Assembly (NCBI RefSeq): GCF_030286045.1
Contig: NZ_CP127390.1
Span: 2,311,482-2,375,481, forward strand
DNA length: 64,000 nt
Source of the DNA: Propionimicrobium sp. PCR01-08-3
GTDB lineage: Bacteria; Actinomycetota; Actinomycetes; Propionibacteriales; Propionibacteriaceae
Direction of reading: 5' to 3'
The position numbers and the translations under genes were made by a program. Below, piece by piece: positions 33,870-42,642 of the stretch. The stretch's first letter is position 1. The number at the start of each line of letters is the position of its first letter. The notes beneath the pieces were generated by a model, which was given only the letters and a program-made list of their open reading frames with translations, searched no databases and was not told the DNA's origin.

Positions 33870-35744
33870 ATGCCAAGTCGCTCAGATCTGCGCAATGTCG
33901 CCATCGTCGCCCACGTCGACCACGGCAAAACCACGCTCGTGGATGCCATGCTGTGGCAGTCCGGCGCCTTCCGTGAGGGCGCCGACGTCGAAAAACGGGT
34001 GATGGATTCTATGGATCTGGAGCGTGAAAAAGGCATCACGATCCTCGCCAAAAACACCGCCGTGCATCACACCATGGCCGACGACGGCTCCAACCTGCTG
34101 ATCAACATCATCGACACCCCTGGTCACGCCGATTTCGGCGGCGAGGTCGAACGTGGTCTCGAGATGGTCGACGGCGTGCTGCTGCTGGTGGACGCCTCCG
34201 AGGGACCGCTGCCGCAGACCCGCTTCGTGCTGCGCAAGGCGCTGGCCAAGAAGTTGCCGATCATTCTGGTGATCAACAAGGTCGATCGTCCGGACGCCCG
34301 GATCGATGAAGTGGTCGAAGAGACCTACGATCTGTTCCTCGACCTGTTGGAGGACGACGAGGCCGAGGTGCTCGATTTCCCGGTCATCTACGCCTCCGCC
34401 AAAGCCGGACGCGCCTCGCTGGCCAAGCCCGCCGACGGCGGCCTGCCCGAAGACACCGACCTTGAGAAGCTCTTCGAGACGATCCGAGACCACATTCCGG
34501 CGCCGACCTATCACGAAGGTGCGCCGCTGCAGGCGCACGTCACCAACCTCGACTCGTCCCCTTATCTCGGACGCCTGGCTCTGTGCCGCATCGTCGAGGG
34601 CACCATCAAGCGCGGCGAGACCGTGGCCTGGTGCCGCCGCGACGGGTCCGTGCAAAACGTGAAGCTGTCGGAGTTGCTGATCACCCAGGCACTCGACCGG
34701 GTGCAGGTCGACGAGGCCGGCCCCGGAGACATCATCGCCGTGGCGGGCATTCCCGAGATCAACATCGGCGAGACTCTCACCGACCCGAACGACCTGCGTC
34801 CGCTGCCCTTGATTCACGTGGACGAGCCATCGATCTCGATGACCATCGGCATCAACACCTCGCCGTTGGCCGGCAAGTCGGGCAAAAACCTGACCGCACG
34901 GCTGCTGAAGAACCGCCTCGATCAGGAACTGGTCGGCAACGTGTCGATCCGAGTGCTGCCGACCGATCGTCCGGACACCTGGGAGGTGCAAGGCCGCGGC
35001 GAATTGCAGCTGGCCATCCTGGTTGAGATGATGCGCCGCGAGAGCTTCGAGTTGACCGTCGGCAAGCCGGAGGTCGTCACCCAGGAGATCGACGGCAAGA
35101 CCCAGGAGCCTACCGAGCGGCTGACCGTCGACGTGCCAGAAGAGCATCTGGGCACCGTCACCGAATTGATGGGCGCCCGCAAGGGCATGCTCGAGCAGAT
35201 GACCAACCACGGTTCGGGCTGGGTGCGGATGGAATATGTGGTGCCTTCGCGCGGCCTGCTGGGTTTCCGCACCGAGTTCCTGACCGCGACCCGCGGCACC
35301 GGCATCATGAACCACGTCTTCGAGGGCTACACCCCGTGGGTTGGTGCGATGCGCATCCGCCCGACCGGGTCGATGGTCGCCGACCGGATGGGCACCGTGT
35401 CGAGCTACGCGCTGTTCAACCTGCAGGAGCGCGGCACCTTGTTCGTCTCCCCCGGTGACCAGACCTATGAGGGCATGGTCGTCGGCGAGAACTCTCGTCC
35501 GGACGATATGGATGTCAACCCGACCAAGGAGAAGCACCTGACCAACGTGCGCTCGTCGACCGGCGACGAGCTGGAGCGGCTGATTCCCCCGGTGAAGATG
35601 AGCCTGGAGCAGTCGCTCGAGTACTGTGCCCCGGACGAATGCCTGGAGGTCACCCCGGCCGCCGTCCGCGTCCGCAAGGTGCAACTCGACCAACGGGACC
35701 GCGCCAAGACCCGGATCCGTTCCAAGAACGCCGACCAGCGCTAA
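33870..35744 (+). CDS. typA: Translational GTPase TypA/BipA
   Basis: The protein is 624 residues from the ATG at 33,870 with AGGAG four bases upstream. GTPase motifs are present: G1 [10 protein letters not shown]2 region EREKGITI, G3 [14 protein letters not shown] and G4 [12 protein letters not shown]-like domains III and V and the BipA-specific C-terminal domain ([25 protein letters not shown]) follow. Length and order are those of BipA, which binds the 70S ribosome and assists 50S assembly and stress or cold adaptation. Confidence 0.97.
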   Translation: MPSRSDLRNVAIVAHVDHGKTTLVDAMLWQSGAFREGADVEKRVMDSMDLEREKGITILAKNTAVHHTMADDGSNLLINIIDTPGHADFGGEVERGLEMVDGVLLLVDASEGPLPQTRFVLRKALAKKLPIILVINKVDRPDARIDEVVEETYDLFLDLLEDDEAEVLDFPVIYASAKAGRASLAKPADGGLPEDTDLEKLFETIRDHIPAPTYHEGAPLQAHVTNLDSSPYLGRLALCRIVEGTIKRGETVAWCRRDGSVQNVKLSELLITQALDRVQVDEAGPGDIIAVAGIPEINIGETLTDPNDLRPLPLIHVDEPSISMTIGINTSPLAGKSGKNLTARLLKNRLDQELVGNVSIRVLPTDRPDTWEVQGRGELQLAILVEMMRRESFELTVGKPEVVTQEIDGKTQEPTERLTVDVPEEHLGTVTELMGARKGMLEQMTNHGSGWVRMEYVVPSRGLLGFRTEFLTATRGTGIMNHVFEGYTPWVGAMRIRPTGSMVADRMGTVSSYALFNLQERGTLFVSPGDQTYEGMVVGENSRPDDMDVNPTKEKHLTNVRSSTGDELERLIPPVKMSLEQSLEYCAPDECLEVTPAAVRVRKVQLDQRDRAKTRIRSKNADQR

Positions 35745-35960
35745 ACCTGACGCGGGCTGAGCCCGGTTAGTTCGCGACGAACCCCGGATCTGCTGCTCCG
35801 TCTACTCGACGTAGGTGCGATGCAGGTGGATCTGGGGTTTGTTCGTTTGTATCCGCCGCAGTCAATCGGCTTCTTTGAGGGCTTCATCCGCTGCGAGTGC
35901 TACTTATCGAGTTCCTGCCGAGGTTGACGGACTCTTCCCTCCTGCGGGCATGATTGACCC

Positions 35961-36161
35961 ATGTCGTATCTGCGCCAGAATCCCTGCCAGCGAAAATGCA
36001 CCTGGGTGGCCGCGGGCGAGGTTCGCGACGGCGGACGCCTGTTTCACTGTCTGAGCTGCGGGTCGGAGTGGCTGCGTAGCGAGGCCTGGACGCCCGCGAA
36101 TGCCGACGGCGTCGTCCCGCCCGAGGTGCAAGCCGAGCGCGACCGCGGACATAAGAGCTGA
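35961..36161 (+). CDS. Small zinc-ribbon-like protein
   Basis: The 66-residue protein starts MSYLRQNPCQRKCTW and contains C-x3-C followed by HCLSCG, a four-Cys arrangement that could hold zinc. The tail is hydrophilic. The ribosome site is weak. It lies 18 bp before the next gene and may be co-transcribed with it. The Cys layout and compact length favour a real gene. Confidence 0.5.
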   Translation: MSYLRQNPCQRKCTWVAAGEVRDGGRLFHCLSCGSEWLRSEAWTPANADGVVPPEVQAERDRGHKS

Positions 36162-36179
36162 GGCCCCGTAGGGGGCGCC

Positions 36180-37304
36180 ATGCCGCACAACAAGTCGACG
36201 CTCGCTGAGATGCTGGTGAGTGGACCGCGCGGCCGCAGGATGCTGCTCGCTTTTGCACAGCTGCTCGACGACTCATTCCGCCAGACTGTTTGGTTCGCGG
36301 TGTTGGCGATTAAGCCGCCCGGCTCTTCTGGCATGTACGCGATCGCAGTGGACGACGGTGAGCCAGGACCCGAACCCGAACTTCCGGTCGTTTCACCGGA
36401 GCAGGTCGCGGCCTCACTCGATCGCGTCGACCTGCTCCCAGTGACGCACGAGTTGCTGCGTGATGCTTTGGGTATGGCGGTCGACAATGCCCGTTATTGG
36501 CAGCCACCCGACGGCGAGGACATACTCGCCGCGGCCGAGCCCGTCAGAGCGGCACTGACCCGCGTCGCCGAGCATATTGCTGCTTCGGATTGCACACAGT
36601 GGTGGCGGACACAGGTTGACCAGGAACGGCAGTGGGCAGTCGCGTGGCAGGACGATAGCCCGGCCCTTGGCCGTTTCAAGACACCACTTACCGACCCGAT
36701 CAGGCACTTCTCCCGTCTTCGGGATGAGAACATTGCCTGGGAACGCCGATCTGAGCGTAACCAGCCAAGTGATGCCGCGAAATGTGCGAGTGCGTATTGG
36801 TGGTCGACACCCGATCCGTTCGATACCCCGGTAACGGCGCGCGAGCTTTTCGATGCAAGCCCTGCCGGATTGTGGTTCGTCGAGGACTCCATGGATTGGG
36901 AAAACGCTCAAGCCCGGCATGTTGATATCTCCCCGCTGAACCGAATTTATGAGGTCGATTCAGCCGAGGCATGGGCTGATCTTTGCCGGAGGTTCCCCTT
37001 CGAGTGCACCTATCAAAAGCGCGGTGACTGGTACAGCACCACCGGACGCGACGGCCGCTGGGTGGTGCCCGATTGGGCTCAGGTCATTGAGCACTATGAC
37101 GCCATTCATCTGCAGCCTGCGGCTTACCTCCAGGCTGCGGGTACTGCCATCCCGGCCGAAGACGACGTCGCGACAGTCATCGCCGGTTGGAATCCGGACG
37201 CAACCTACTGGTTCCGTAACCTCATCGGTTACGTCGGCGATGCAGTCGAGTGCGAAATGGTGGAGCGGGACAACGGCTACGGGTGGCGGCCCGCAATGCC
37301 CTAA
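36180..37304 (+). CDS. Hypothetical protein, soluble, unrecognised
   Basis: The 374-residue acidic protein has no signal peptide or membrane segment. It is rich in Trp (about 15) and has repeated W-x-W-like positions such as CTQWWRTQVDQE, ASAYWWSTPDPF and TYWFRNLIGYVGD. The middle region reads PLNRIYEVDSAEAWADLCRR, a pattern seen in some ADP-ribosyl-type or immunity-like proteins, but I cannot assign a family. It follows the small zinc-ribbon gene closely, and a VapBC pair lies convergent after it. Confidence 0.6.
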   Translation: MPHNKSTLAEMLVSGPRGRRMLLAFAQLLDDSFRQTVWFAVLAIKPPGSSGMYAIAVDDGEPGPEPELPVVSPEQVAASLDRVDLLPVTHELLRDALGMAVDNARYWQPPDGEDILAAAEPVRAALTRVAEHIAASDCTQWWRTQVDQERQWAVAWQDDSPALGRFKTPLTDPIRHFSRLRDENIAWERRSERNQPSDAAKCASAYWWSTPDPFDTPVTARELFDASPAGLWFVEDSMDWENAQARHVDISPLNRIYEVDSAEAWADLCRRFPFECTYQKRGDWYSTTGRDGRWVVPDWAQVIEHYDAIHLQPAAYLQAAGTAIPAEDDVATVIAGWNPDATYWFRNLIGYVGDAVECEMVERDNGYGWRPAMP

Positions 37305-37330
37305 TCGAGCAAGCACGCCGATCAACAGTC

Positions 37331-37756
37331 TTACTCCGAGGGATGGGGTTTCAAGAATTCATCGGTGCTTACGACTCGCAAGCCACCCGCACTCACGAAG
37401 CGGGCATCATCGGTCACGATGGCATCAAAACCGGCCTCCAGCGCGGTCGCTGCTAGTACAGCATCGCGACCTCCGATGGGCGAATCAGCCATCAGCTCGA
37501 TCGCACGCCGAGCGATGGCTTCGTCGAATGGGTGGATAGTCACCGAATCAACAAGGTCCCGCCCCATAGCGATCGCGCTCTCCCGCTGTCCGATCCGCAT
37601 TCGGTGGAATACAAACTCTTGAACTGTCTCTGCGCCAATATGTACGACGAGGTCGTCCGCGATCCTCGTCAGTAGAGTTCGGGCGGCATCACGCATCGGG
37701 TGTTCACCGCCCACGGCGTGCAGCAACACCGAGGTATCAACAAAGGCAGCGATCAT
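37331..37756 (-). CDS. vapC: VapC-type PIN-domain ribonuclease toxin
   Basis: The 141-residue PIN protein has the first catalytic Asp in AAFVDTSVLLHA (residue 7), a Glu in GAETVQEFVFH, and later acidic positions in GGRDAVLAATAL and IVTDDARF. The acidic quartet supports an active Mg-dependent RNase. It overlaps the antitoxin gene by ATGA and is convergent with the unknown gene at 36,180. Confidence 0.88.
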   Translation of the reverse strand: MIAAFVDTSVLLHAVGGEHPMRDAARTLLTRIADDLVVHIGAETVQEFVFHRMRIGQRESAIAMGRDLVDSVTIHPFDEAIARRAIELMADSPIGGRDAVLAATALEAGFDAIVTDDARFVSAGGLRVVSTDEFLKPHPSE

Positions 37757-38031
37757 GAGAACCGCTCGATCAATTCATTCTCCATTGCCTCACGGGTCTT
37801 GGCCCATGCGCGGTCGTCAAGATCAGGGGCTTCACCGGAAGGGTCGTGCCCCAGCAACCGGCCGACTGCTTGTATCCGCAGATCCTGGTCAGGAGGAAAA
37901 GCCAGATCGATCGCATCTCTTACGACGGACGCAACACTGCCGCCCCGCCGCTCGGCCTCCGCTGCGATCCGCTGGTATCGCTGCTCATCCAGAAGAATCT
38001 GGAGTCTGCGCTCCAAGGTCGACATGCACAT
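37753..38031 (-). CDS. vapB: VapB-type antitoxin
   Basis: The 92-residue protein starts MCMSTLERRLQILLDEQRYQ, an N-terminal ribbon-helix-helix region (to about residue 45), followed by an acidic tail that would wrap the toxin. A second ATG two codons in (38,025) is an alternative start. A 9-bp inverted repeat covers the start codon, which fits autorepression by the VapBC complex. Confidence 0.82.
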   Translation of the reverse strand: MCMSTLERRLQILLDEQRYQRIAAEAERRGGSVASVVRDAIDLAFPPDQDLRIQAVGRLLGHDPSGEAPDLDDRAWAKTREAMENELIERFS

Positions 38032-38048
38032 ACATTAGCATGTGCATG
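38023..38048. promoter_or_regulatory. Operator of the vapBC pair
   Basis: CATGCACAT at 38,023-38,031 is perfectly inverted as ATGTGCATG at 38,040-38,048 with an eight-base spacer. The left arm includes both possible start codons of the antitoxin, so binding would block both transcription and initiation. Confidence 0.65.
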
Positions 38049-38552
38049 CGTCTCACTCAGAGCTTGTGCTCCTACAAGGGACCTCGCTCTCATGGCGTCT
38101 GACAGCAACTCTGGCCAGTCGATTCGACTTGACTTCTAAGACATAGTTTGAAACCGTGACGAACATAGCAAAGTTGCAAATCTGCACAGGAGAACCCCAA
38201 ATGTTGTGTAGCAGTGGAAAATATGCTAGTCCGGACGTCGATTGCTCGGCTTATCTAGCACTCAGAGCACAGTTCATTCTCCCCTTGTTCCAGTAGGATC
38301 AACAGTAACAGCGACATCATGTGGGAGTGCTGACTCGCTATCAGCGTAGCTTAGGCGACCACACCTATCGACAACCATCGAGTATTTTAATGTCGATTTG
38401 CATCCCCTCAAGACAAACTCGCTTGGCCCTATTTATTACATGCCGAGTTGCAGATTCAACTACCCCGCCAACGAACAGTGCCGCTCACCCCTTACATCGG
38501 AAGCGCGGTGCGCTCCGCATGAAAACACAACCCGGAGATTCCGATATTTCTA
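38049..38552. other. AT-richer stretch without a recognisable gene
   Basis: About 500 bp before the secreted peptide gene contain no convincing coding frame. The base composition is clearly lower in GC than the surrounding chromosome and stays so to about 39,650, a sign of recent acquisition. I see no repeat array or RNA gene in it. Confidence 0.5.
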
Positions 38553-38582
38553 TTGACATCGCGTTGCCGATGTGTTTACGGT
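38553..38582 (+). promoter_or_regulatory. Promoter of the secreted peptide gene
   Basis: TTGACA at 38,553-38,558, an 18-base spacer and TACGGT at 38,577-38,582 form a good sigma-70-type promoter. The gene starts 44 bp downstream. Confidence 0.55.
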
Positions 38583-38626
38583 GATAGCACCTCAACGAAA
38601 CCCCGACGGAAGTGAGGTAAACAAAG

Positions 38627-39256
38627 ATGTTTCGCAAGCTACTGACCACTATTGTTGGTGTCACAGCGACATTTGCTATAAGTATCACTTATGTCGCCCC
38701 GTCTCAGGCCAAGGAGTTGGCGCCCAATTGGGGGGGCCAAAGCGAGGAAGCAGTAGTTCTAGAGGAGAACCTAGAAGCCACTTATCCTTACATCTCAGAT
38801 CAAGTATTGAACCTTCCAGCCGCTGAAAAAACTATTGAAGACAGCACCTTCCTCTATGATTTCGCCGAAGGCTACTATTACGGCGGCGGCGACGTAGCCG
38901 CTGATCCGGAGGTCGTTTCTGACATAGATGCGAACGTTCAGCGGTACGTTACAGACGAGATCTCCCCTCAAGGCTGCGCAGGTACATCAGGCTTCGAGCC
39001 AGTTCCGCCGACCGTGTACCTAACCTCTTGTCAAGCAGCGAACGTCATGGCGGTCGTCGCTGCAGGCGGCTCCGCAGCCACCATTGCTGGCGTCATAGCG
39101 GCTTCGTCAGGAATCGGCGCTCCCGCGGCCGCGGTTATCGGTGCGGCACTTGCAGCCAGCGGTGGCCTGCTTGGAGCATGCACTGCCCCTGGAACTGGAA
39201 TTGTAGTAAAGGTTCAGAACCCTGTGATTCCTGTCCCGACCTGCAGTGCCCAGTGA
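38627..39256 (+). CDS. Secreted protein with Ala/Gly-rich hydrophobic, Cys-flanked C-terminal domain: possible bacteriocin precursor
   Basis: The protein is 209 residues. A signal peptide ends in S-Q-A-K near residue 29. Residues 30-115 are acidic and Tyr-rich, like a propeptide. The C-terminal 90 residues start after a Cys-Ala-Gly, carry a 55-residue Ala/Gly/Ile hydrophobic stretch (AAVIGAALAASGGLLGAC) and contain four Cys in total. This leader-acidic-hydrophobic plan recalls secreted pore-forming peptides, and the next gene could be its immunity protein. GTGAGG lies upstream of the ATG. Function is inferred from architecture only; a surface-protein role is possible. Confidence 0.55.
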   Translation: MFRKLLTTIVGVTATFAISITYVAPSQAKELAPNWGGQSEEAVVLEENLEATYPYISDQVLNLPAAEKTIEDSTFLYDFAEGYYYGGGDVAADPEVVSDIDANVQRYVTDEISPQGCAGTSGFEPVPPTVYLTSCQAANVMAVVAAGGSAATIAGVIAASSGIGAPAAAVIGAALAASGGLLGACTAPGTGIVVKVQNPVIPVPTCSAQ

Positions 39257-39285
39257 TCTGTGTGGCGCAACAGATTGGAAACGCT

Positions 39286-39489
39286 ATGACTTTTCGAGAT
39301 CCGCTAGTAATAACGGGCCTAATCTTCGGCATTGCCGGGCTCGTCTGCGCGATTCTAGGATTCCTTAACGCAACGGCAGAAGATAACGGACGACCGTTCT
39401 TAACTATTGCGATCTCACTTAACTTGGTCGCCCTCATTTGCTTGCTTGTGAAAATCACTCGAAACCAAAAGGGCCGCCCAGTACAGTAA
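39286..39489 (+). CDS. Small two-helix membrane protein, possible immunity protein
   Basis: The 67-residue protein has two hydrophobic helices (about residues 7-27 and 38-56) and a basic C-terminus (KITRNQKGR). It begins 29 bp after the secreted peptide gene and ends before a strong terminator, so the two form one transcript. Size and layout fit bacteriocin immunity proteins, but no sequence family is recognised. Confidence 0.5.
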   Translation: MTFRDPLVITGLIFGIAGLVCAILGFLNATAEDNGRPFLTIAISLNLVALICLLVKITRNQKGRPVQ

Positions 39490-39517
39490 GTGGCAGCTTT
39501 TCCCGCCCATTCTACCT

Positions 39518-39553
39518 GAGTGGTTGTCCTGGAACATGCCAGGACAACCACTC
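39518..39553. terminator. Strong terminator after the peptide/membrane gene pair
   Basis: GAGTGGTTGTCCTGG (39,518-39,532) pairs perfectly with CCAGGACAACCACTC (39,539-39,553) around a six-base loop. It closes the plus-strand unit and faces the minus-strand ygfZ-like gene. Confidence 0.8.
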
Positions 39554-39716
39554 ACCCCCTAACCCGGCATTTTTGACGCTATGCTCAGCGTCAGCTTCTA
39601 CAACTAAACGTCAAATAGATAAGCTGAAAAGCAGAGGATTGCACCATTTCAAGGCCCGAGTTGCTGGCGTTGAAAAGCTTGAGGCAAATCCACTTTTCAT
39701 GTATCTGCGAGGCCAA

Positions 39717-40649
39717 TCACAACTTCGGGCGGAAGTGCTCCCCCACTTCGGGATCGACGAGCGCTTCTTGGGCCGCCGCGATACCGTCCGCCACCAGATC
39801 GACATCGGTATCCACCGAGCGTTTCACCAGGCCCAACCCGATCGGGCCGAGCTCGTGATGCTGGGCAACGGTGCCGACTCGTCCGATCACCCGGTCATTG
39901 AGAGTGATCTCGGAACCAGGATCGGGCAGCTCACCGTCGAACAGCAATCGCACCAGCCGGCGCGGCGGACGACCTAGGGTCTGAATACGCGCCACCGTCT
40001 CCTGGCCCGGATAGCACCCCTTGTCAAGTGCTGTTCCGAAGAGCCCGATTTCGTTCGGGATCGCCTTGCCATCGGTGTCTAGGCCAATTCGGGGAATGCC
40101 TGCGTCAATGCGTAACGCCTCATGGGCCCACAGTCCGGCCTCGTCGACACCACCAAATTCATAGCCGGCGGGCAGCACGACCTCGGCCCCATCAGCAACA
40201 CCCGAGGACCGCAGGGCAAGAACCGCCCCCGGCACCGCGATCTGGCTGCCCAGCCAGTACACCTGCAAGTCTTCGCGGGCCACCAGGTCGACAGCCGTCC
40301 AGAACTTCATCGATGCCAGCCAGCCGAGCAATTCCTCGCGTGCCCCGGGCTCGGTCCAGCACCATGCGGTGGTTCCGTCGTCCACCAGGCAGAAGGCGCG
40401 AGTGATGTGCCCGTTTGCCTCCAGCACCAGCACGTCGCGTCCTTCACCTGCCGGCAGAGATTCCAAGTCCTGCGAGGCCAAGGTATGCAACCACTTCAGT
40501 CGCTCATCGCCGGTGATGGTGAACACTTCCCGGTTCGACAACCGCACCACGCCAAAGCCGGATTCCATCATCCGCTGCTCGGCGAATGGCTCGCCGAAAT
40601 GCCAGGCCATGCCCCGATCGGGCCCGTCTTCGACTTCGATGCGAGTCAT
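39717..40649 (-). CDS. ygfZ: YgfZ/GcvT-family folate-binding protein
   Basis: The protein is 310 residues from the ATG at 40,649, which overlaps the nitrobindin-like gene stop by ATGA; upstream codons in the same frame are not protein-like. It shows the YgfZ signature KGCYPGQETVAR near residue 232, with the conserved Cys, and an N-terminal GcvT-like fold (VFTITGDERLKWLHTLAS). YgfZ-like proteins bind tetrahydrofolate and support iron-sulfur enzyme maturation. Confidence 0.9.
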   Translation of the reverse strand: MTRIEVEDGPDRGMAWHFGEPFAEQRMMESGFGVVRLSNREVFTITGDERLKWLHTLASQDLESLPAGEGRDVLVLEANGHITRAFCLVDDGTTAWCWTEPGAREELLGWLASMKFWTAVDLVAREDLQVYWLGSQIAVPGAVLALRSSGVADGAEVVLPAGYEFGGVDEAGLWAHEALRIDAGIPRIGLDTDGKAIPNEIGLFGTALDKGCYPGQETVARIQTLGRPPRRLVRLLFDGELPDPGSEITLNDRVIGRVGTVAQHHELGPIGLGLVKRSVDTDVDLVADGIAAAQEALVDPEVGEHFRPKL

Positions 40650-41143
40650 GAGCGGGCCAGCCTTGCCCACATATACGGCTGCAACTCGACATCGGTGGTC
40701 GCCCGGTCGAACGCCCACAACAGGTCGCCTTCGACGTTGCCATAGAGCCGATGGCCACCGGTGTAGGGCACCTCGGCGGTCGTGGTGCGCATCACGACAT
40801 CGGTGGTGAGTTCGATCTTCGCGCCGGTCACCGAGCCCGCCCACACCTCCGACCAGCCCTCCGGGCTGCTCAGCACGACCTCGACCTCGCCGGTACCGAC
40901 CGGACGCCAGAACCCGGTCTCCATGGTCAGCGGCTTGTCCGGCTGGCCGTCGGCGTCCAGCGTCCACGTCTGAGACAGGTAGTGCAGGTAAGGGCTCTGG
41001 TTGGTCGCGAAATCGATCTGCTGGCCGAACTCGAAATCACCCACACCCGGCCAGGTGCCGTGCCCATTGCCCTGCCAGCTGCCGATCAGCCACGCCAGCG
41101 GCATCAGGGCCTCGTTGAGGTCAGGATTGATTTCGAAGGCCAC
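40646..41143 (-). CDS. Nitrobindin-like heme-binding beta-barrel protein (DUF1794/FABP-like)
   Basis: The 165-residue protein begins at GTG with AGGAG seven bases before it. It has the family start LAWLIGSWQGNGHGTWPG and internal strands ETGFWRPVGTGEVEVVLSSP. Nitrobindins bind heme b and nitric oxide and isomerise peroxynitrite. The proximal His equivalent cannot be confirmed here. Coupled to the ygfZ-like gene. Confidence 0.82.
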   Translation of the reverse strand: MAFEINPDLNEALMPLAWLIGSWQGNGHGTWPGVGDFEFGQQIDFATNQSPYLHYLSQTWTLDADGQPDKPLTMETGFWRPVGTGEVEVVLSSPEGWSEVWAGSVTGAKIELTTDVVMRTTTAEVPYTGGHRLYGNVEGDLLWAFDRATTDVELQPYMWARLARS

Positions 41144-41300
41144 GTCTGCTCCTGTCGTTTCTTCGAGTCACCTTGTTCGTTTCCCTGTCGGCCGACCTCA
41201 GGCGATCAGCGCTCCACAACACCTGCACCAATCCGAAGAGCGCCGCAACCCCGATGAGGATGGTTGCAGCGGCAAGCGCGATCACGGTGAACAGGGCCAC
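41121..41300 (-). CDS. Possible small single-span membrane protein
   Basis: A 59-residue frame from GTG at 41,300 encodes one hydrophobic helix (FTVIALAAATILIGVAALFG) and a basic tail. It overlaps the start of the nitrobindin-like gene by about 20 bp. No ribosome site is visible, so the call is weak, but the composition is membrane-protein-like. Confidence 0.3.
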   Translation of the reverse strand: MALFTVIALAAATILIGVAALFGLVQVLWSADRLRSADRETNKVTRRNDRSRRGLRNQS

Positions 41301-41478
41301 GCCGCAAGTGTAGTTGGATCTGTCAGTGGCCTTACCGAGAGCGAAAACCAGGGCCCTCGGGGACGCCCCCGAACCCAACGCGCCTATGCGCGCCAGATTG
41401 CTCCCGACCACACGGGCACGCTCTGCGGGGAAGAACCAATCGCACATTCCGCCGCAACCGTGCGCTACTACTTGAGGC

Positions 41479-41925
41479 ATGCGAGTGCTTTTACAACGAG
41501 CGAGTTCGGCGAGGGTCCTGGTCGACGGTGAGGTGACGGGCGAACTGGTCCGGCCCGGCCTGCTGGCGCTGGTCGGCGTCACCCACGACGACAGCGAACA
41601 GATCGCGTCGAAGATGGCCGCCAAGACCTGGCAGCTGCGCATCCTGGACGGCGAGTTGTCGGCAAGCGACATCGATGCCCCGATCCTGGTGGTCAGCCAG
41701 TTCACGCTCTACGCGAATACCCGCAAGGGCCGGCGTCCGTCATGGAGCAAGGCCGCCCCCGGGCCCATCAGCGAGCCGTTGGTCGATGCCTACTGCGCGG
41801 CCCTGCGTAATCTGGGGGCAGAAGTATCGACCGGCGTCTTCGGCGCAGACATGAAAGTCGAGCTTGTCAACGACGGTCCAGTTACGGTCCTGCTCGACTC
41901 GGCCGATTGGGGCTCGGTATCCTAG
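41479..41925 (+). CDS. dtd: D-aminoacyl-tRNA deacylase
   Basis: The 148-residue protein matches [22 protein letters not shown] start, [19 protein letters not shown] with the SQFTL catalytic motif, and the NxGPVT motif as [10 protein letters not shown] near the end. The enzyme removes D-amino acids and misloaded Gly from tRNA as a translation-fidelity factor. Confidence 0.95.
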   Translation: MRVLLQRASSARVLVDGEVTGELVRPGLLALVGVTHDDSEQIASKMAAKTWQLRILDGELSASDIDAPILVVSQFTLYANTRKGRRPSWSKAAPGPISEPLVDAYCAALRNLGAEVSTGVFGADMKVELVNDGPVTVLLDSADWGSVS

Positions 41926-41967
41926 TCGCAGTTGAAAGTGCTTCATCGGTTCGAATCTTGGGGAGTG

Positions 41968-42642
41968 ATGCGCGTGGCCGAGATCGTCTTCGTCACCCCG
42001 GCCGCCGGCCAGGCGAACGCTGCTCCTCCCCCCAGCGCTCTCGGCCTACTCAGCCACACCGTGCACCCGGTTCTCGGAGGTGACCAGGCGATCAGGATCC
42101 CGGCCGGCTCGGCCATCGCCATGGTGGATGCCCGCGCAGATCTGGCCGCGGCCCGCGCCACCTGTCAGCTGCTCGTGAACGCTACCTCGGGCTGGCCCAT
42201 TCTGCTGCTCGTTCCCGCCAGCGGGCTTTCGGTGATCTCGGCGGATTGGCGCGTCCAGGATTTCATTCTCGAAGATGCCGGCCCCGCCGAATTCGATGCC
42301 CGCATCAAATTGCTGATGGCCACGACATCGTCCGGAAACGTGCTGAGCGCCGGACCGGTGACCATCGACGAGGACGCCTATGTCGCGACGGTGGGCGGCG
42401 TGCAGCTCGACCTCACCTACACCGAATTCGAATTGCTGAAGTACCTGGTCGCGCATCCGGGCCGGGTGCTGACCCGTGAGCAACTGCTCAGCGAAGTGTG
42501 GGGCTACGACTATTTCGGTGGCACTCGCACGGTCGACGTGCACATCAGGCGGCTGCGCGCAAAACTCGGCCCCGAATATGACGCCTGCATCGGCACGGTT
42601 CGCAACGTCGGCTACAGATTCGCGGTAGACAGGCAATCATGA
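41968..42642 (+). CDS. glnR: OmpR-type winged-helix regulator, GlnR-like
   Basis: The protein is 224 residues from the ATG at 41,968 (GGGGAG upstream). The N-terminal domain resembles a degenerate receiver without an obvious phospho-acceptor loop. The C-terminal winged helix is complete: LDLTYTEFELLKYLVAHPG, GGTRTVDVHIRRLRAKLG and VRNVGYRF. GlnR, the actinobacterial nitrogen regulator, is atypical in the same way and sits directly before mshD in mycobacteria, as here. The stop overlaps the mshD start. Confidence 0.75.
   Translation: MRVAEIVFVTPAAGQANAAPPPSALGLLSHTVHPVLGGDQAIRIPAGSAIAMVDARADLAAARATCQLLVNATSGWPILLLVPASGLSVISADWRVQDFILEDAGPAEFDARIKLLMATTSSGNVLSAGPVTIDEDAYVATVGGVQLDLTYTEFELLKYLVAHPGRVLTREQLLSEVWGYDYFGGTRTVDVHIRRLRAKLGPEYDACIGTVRNVGYRFAVDRQS

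Noticed and set aside
33882-35693. 603-codon open frame antisense to typA
   Set aside because: It mirrors a highly conserved GTPase gene and has no recognisable domain; high GC keeps the antisense frame open.
35753-35765. CGGGC/GCCCG hairpin after typA
   Set aside because: Only five pairs with no T-run; may be part of a terminator but not convincing.
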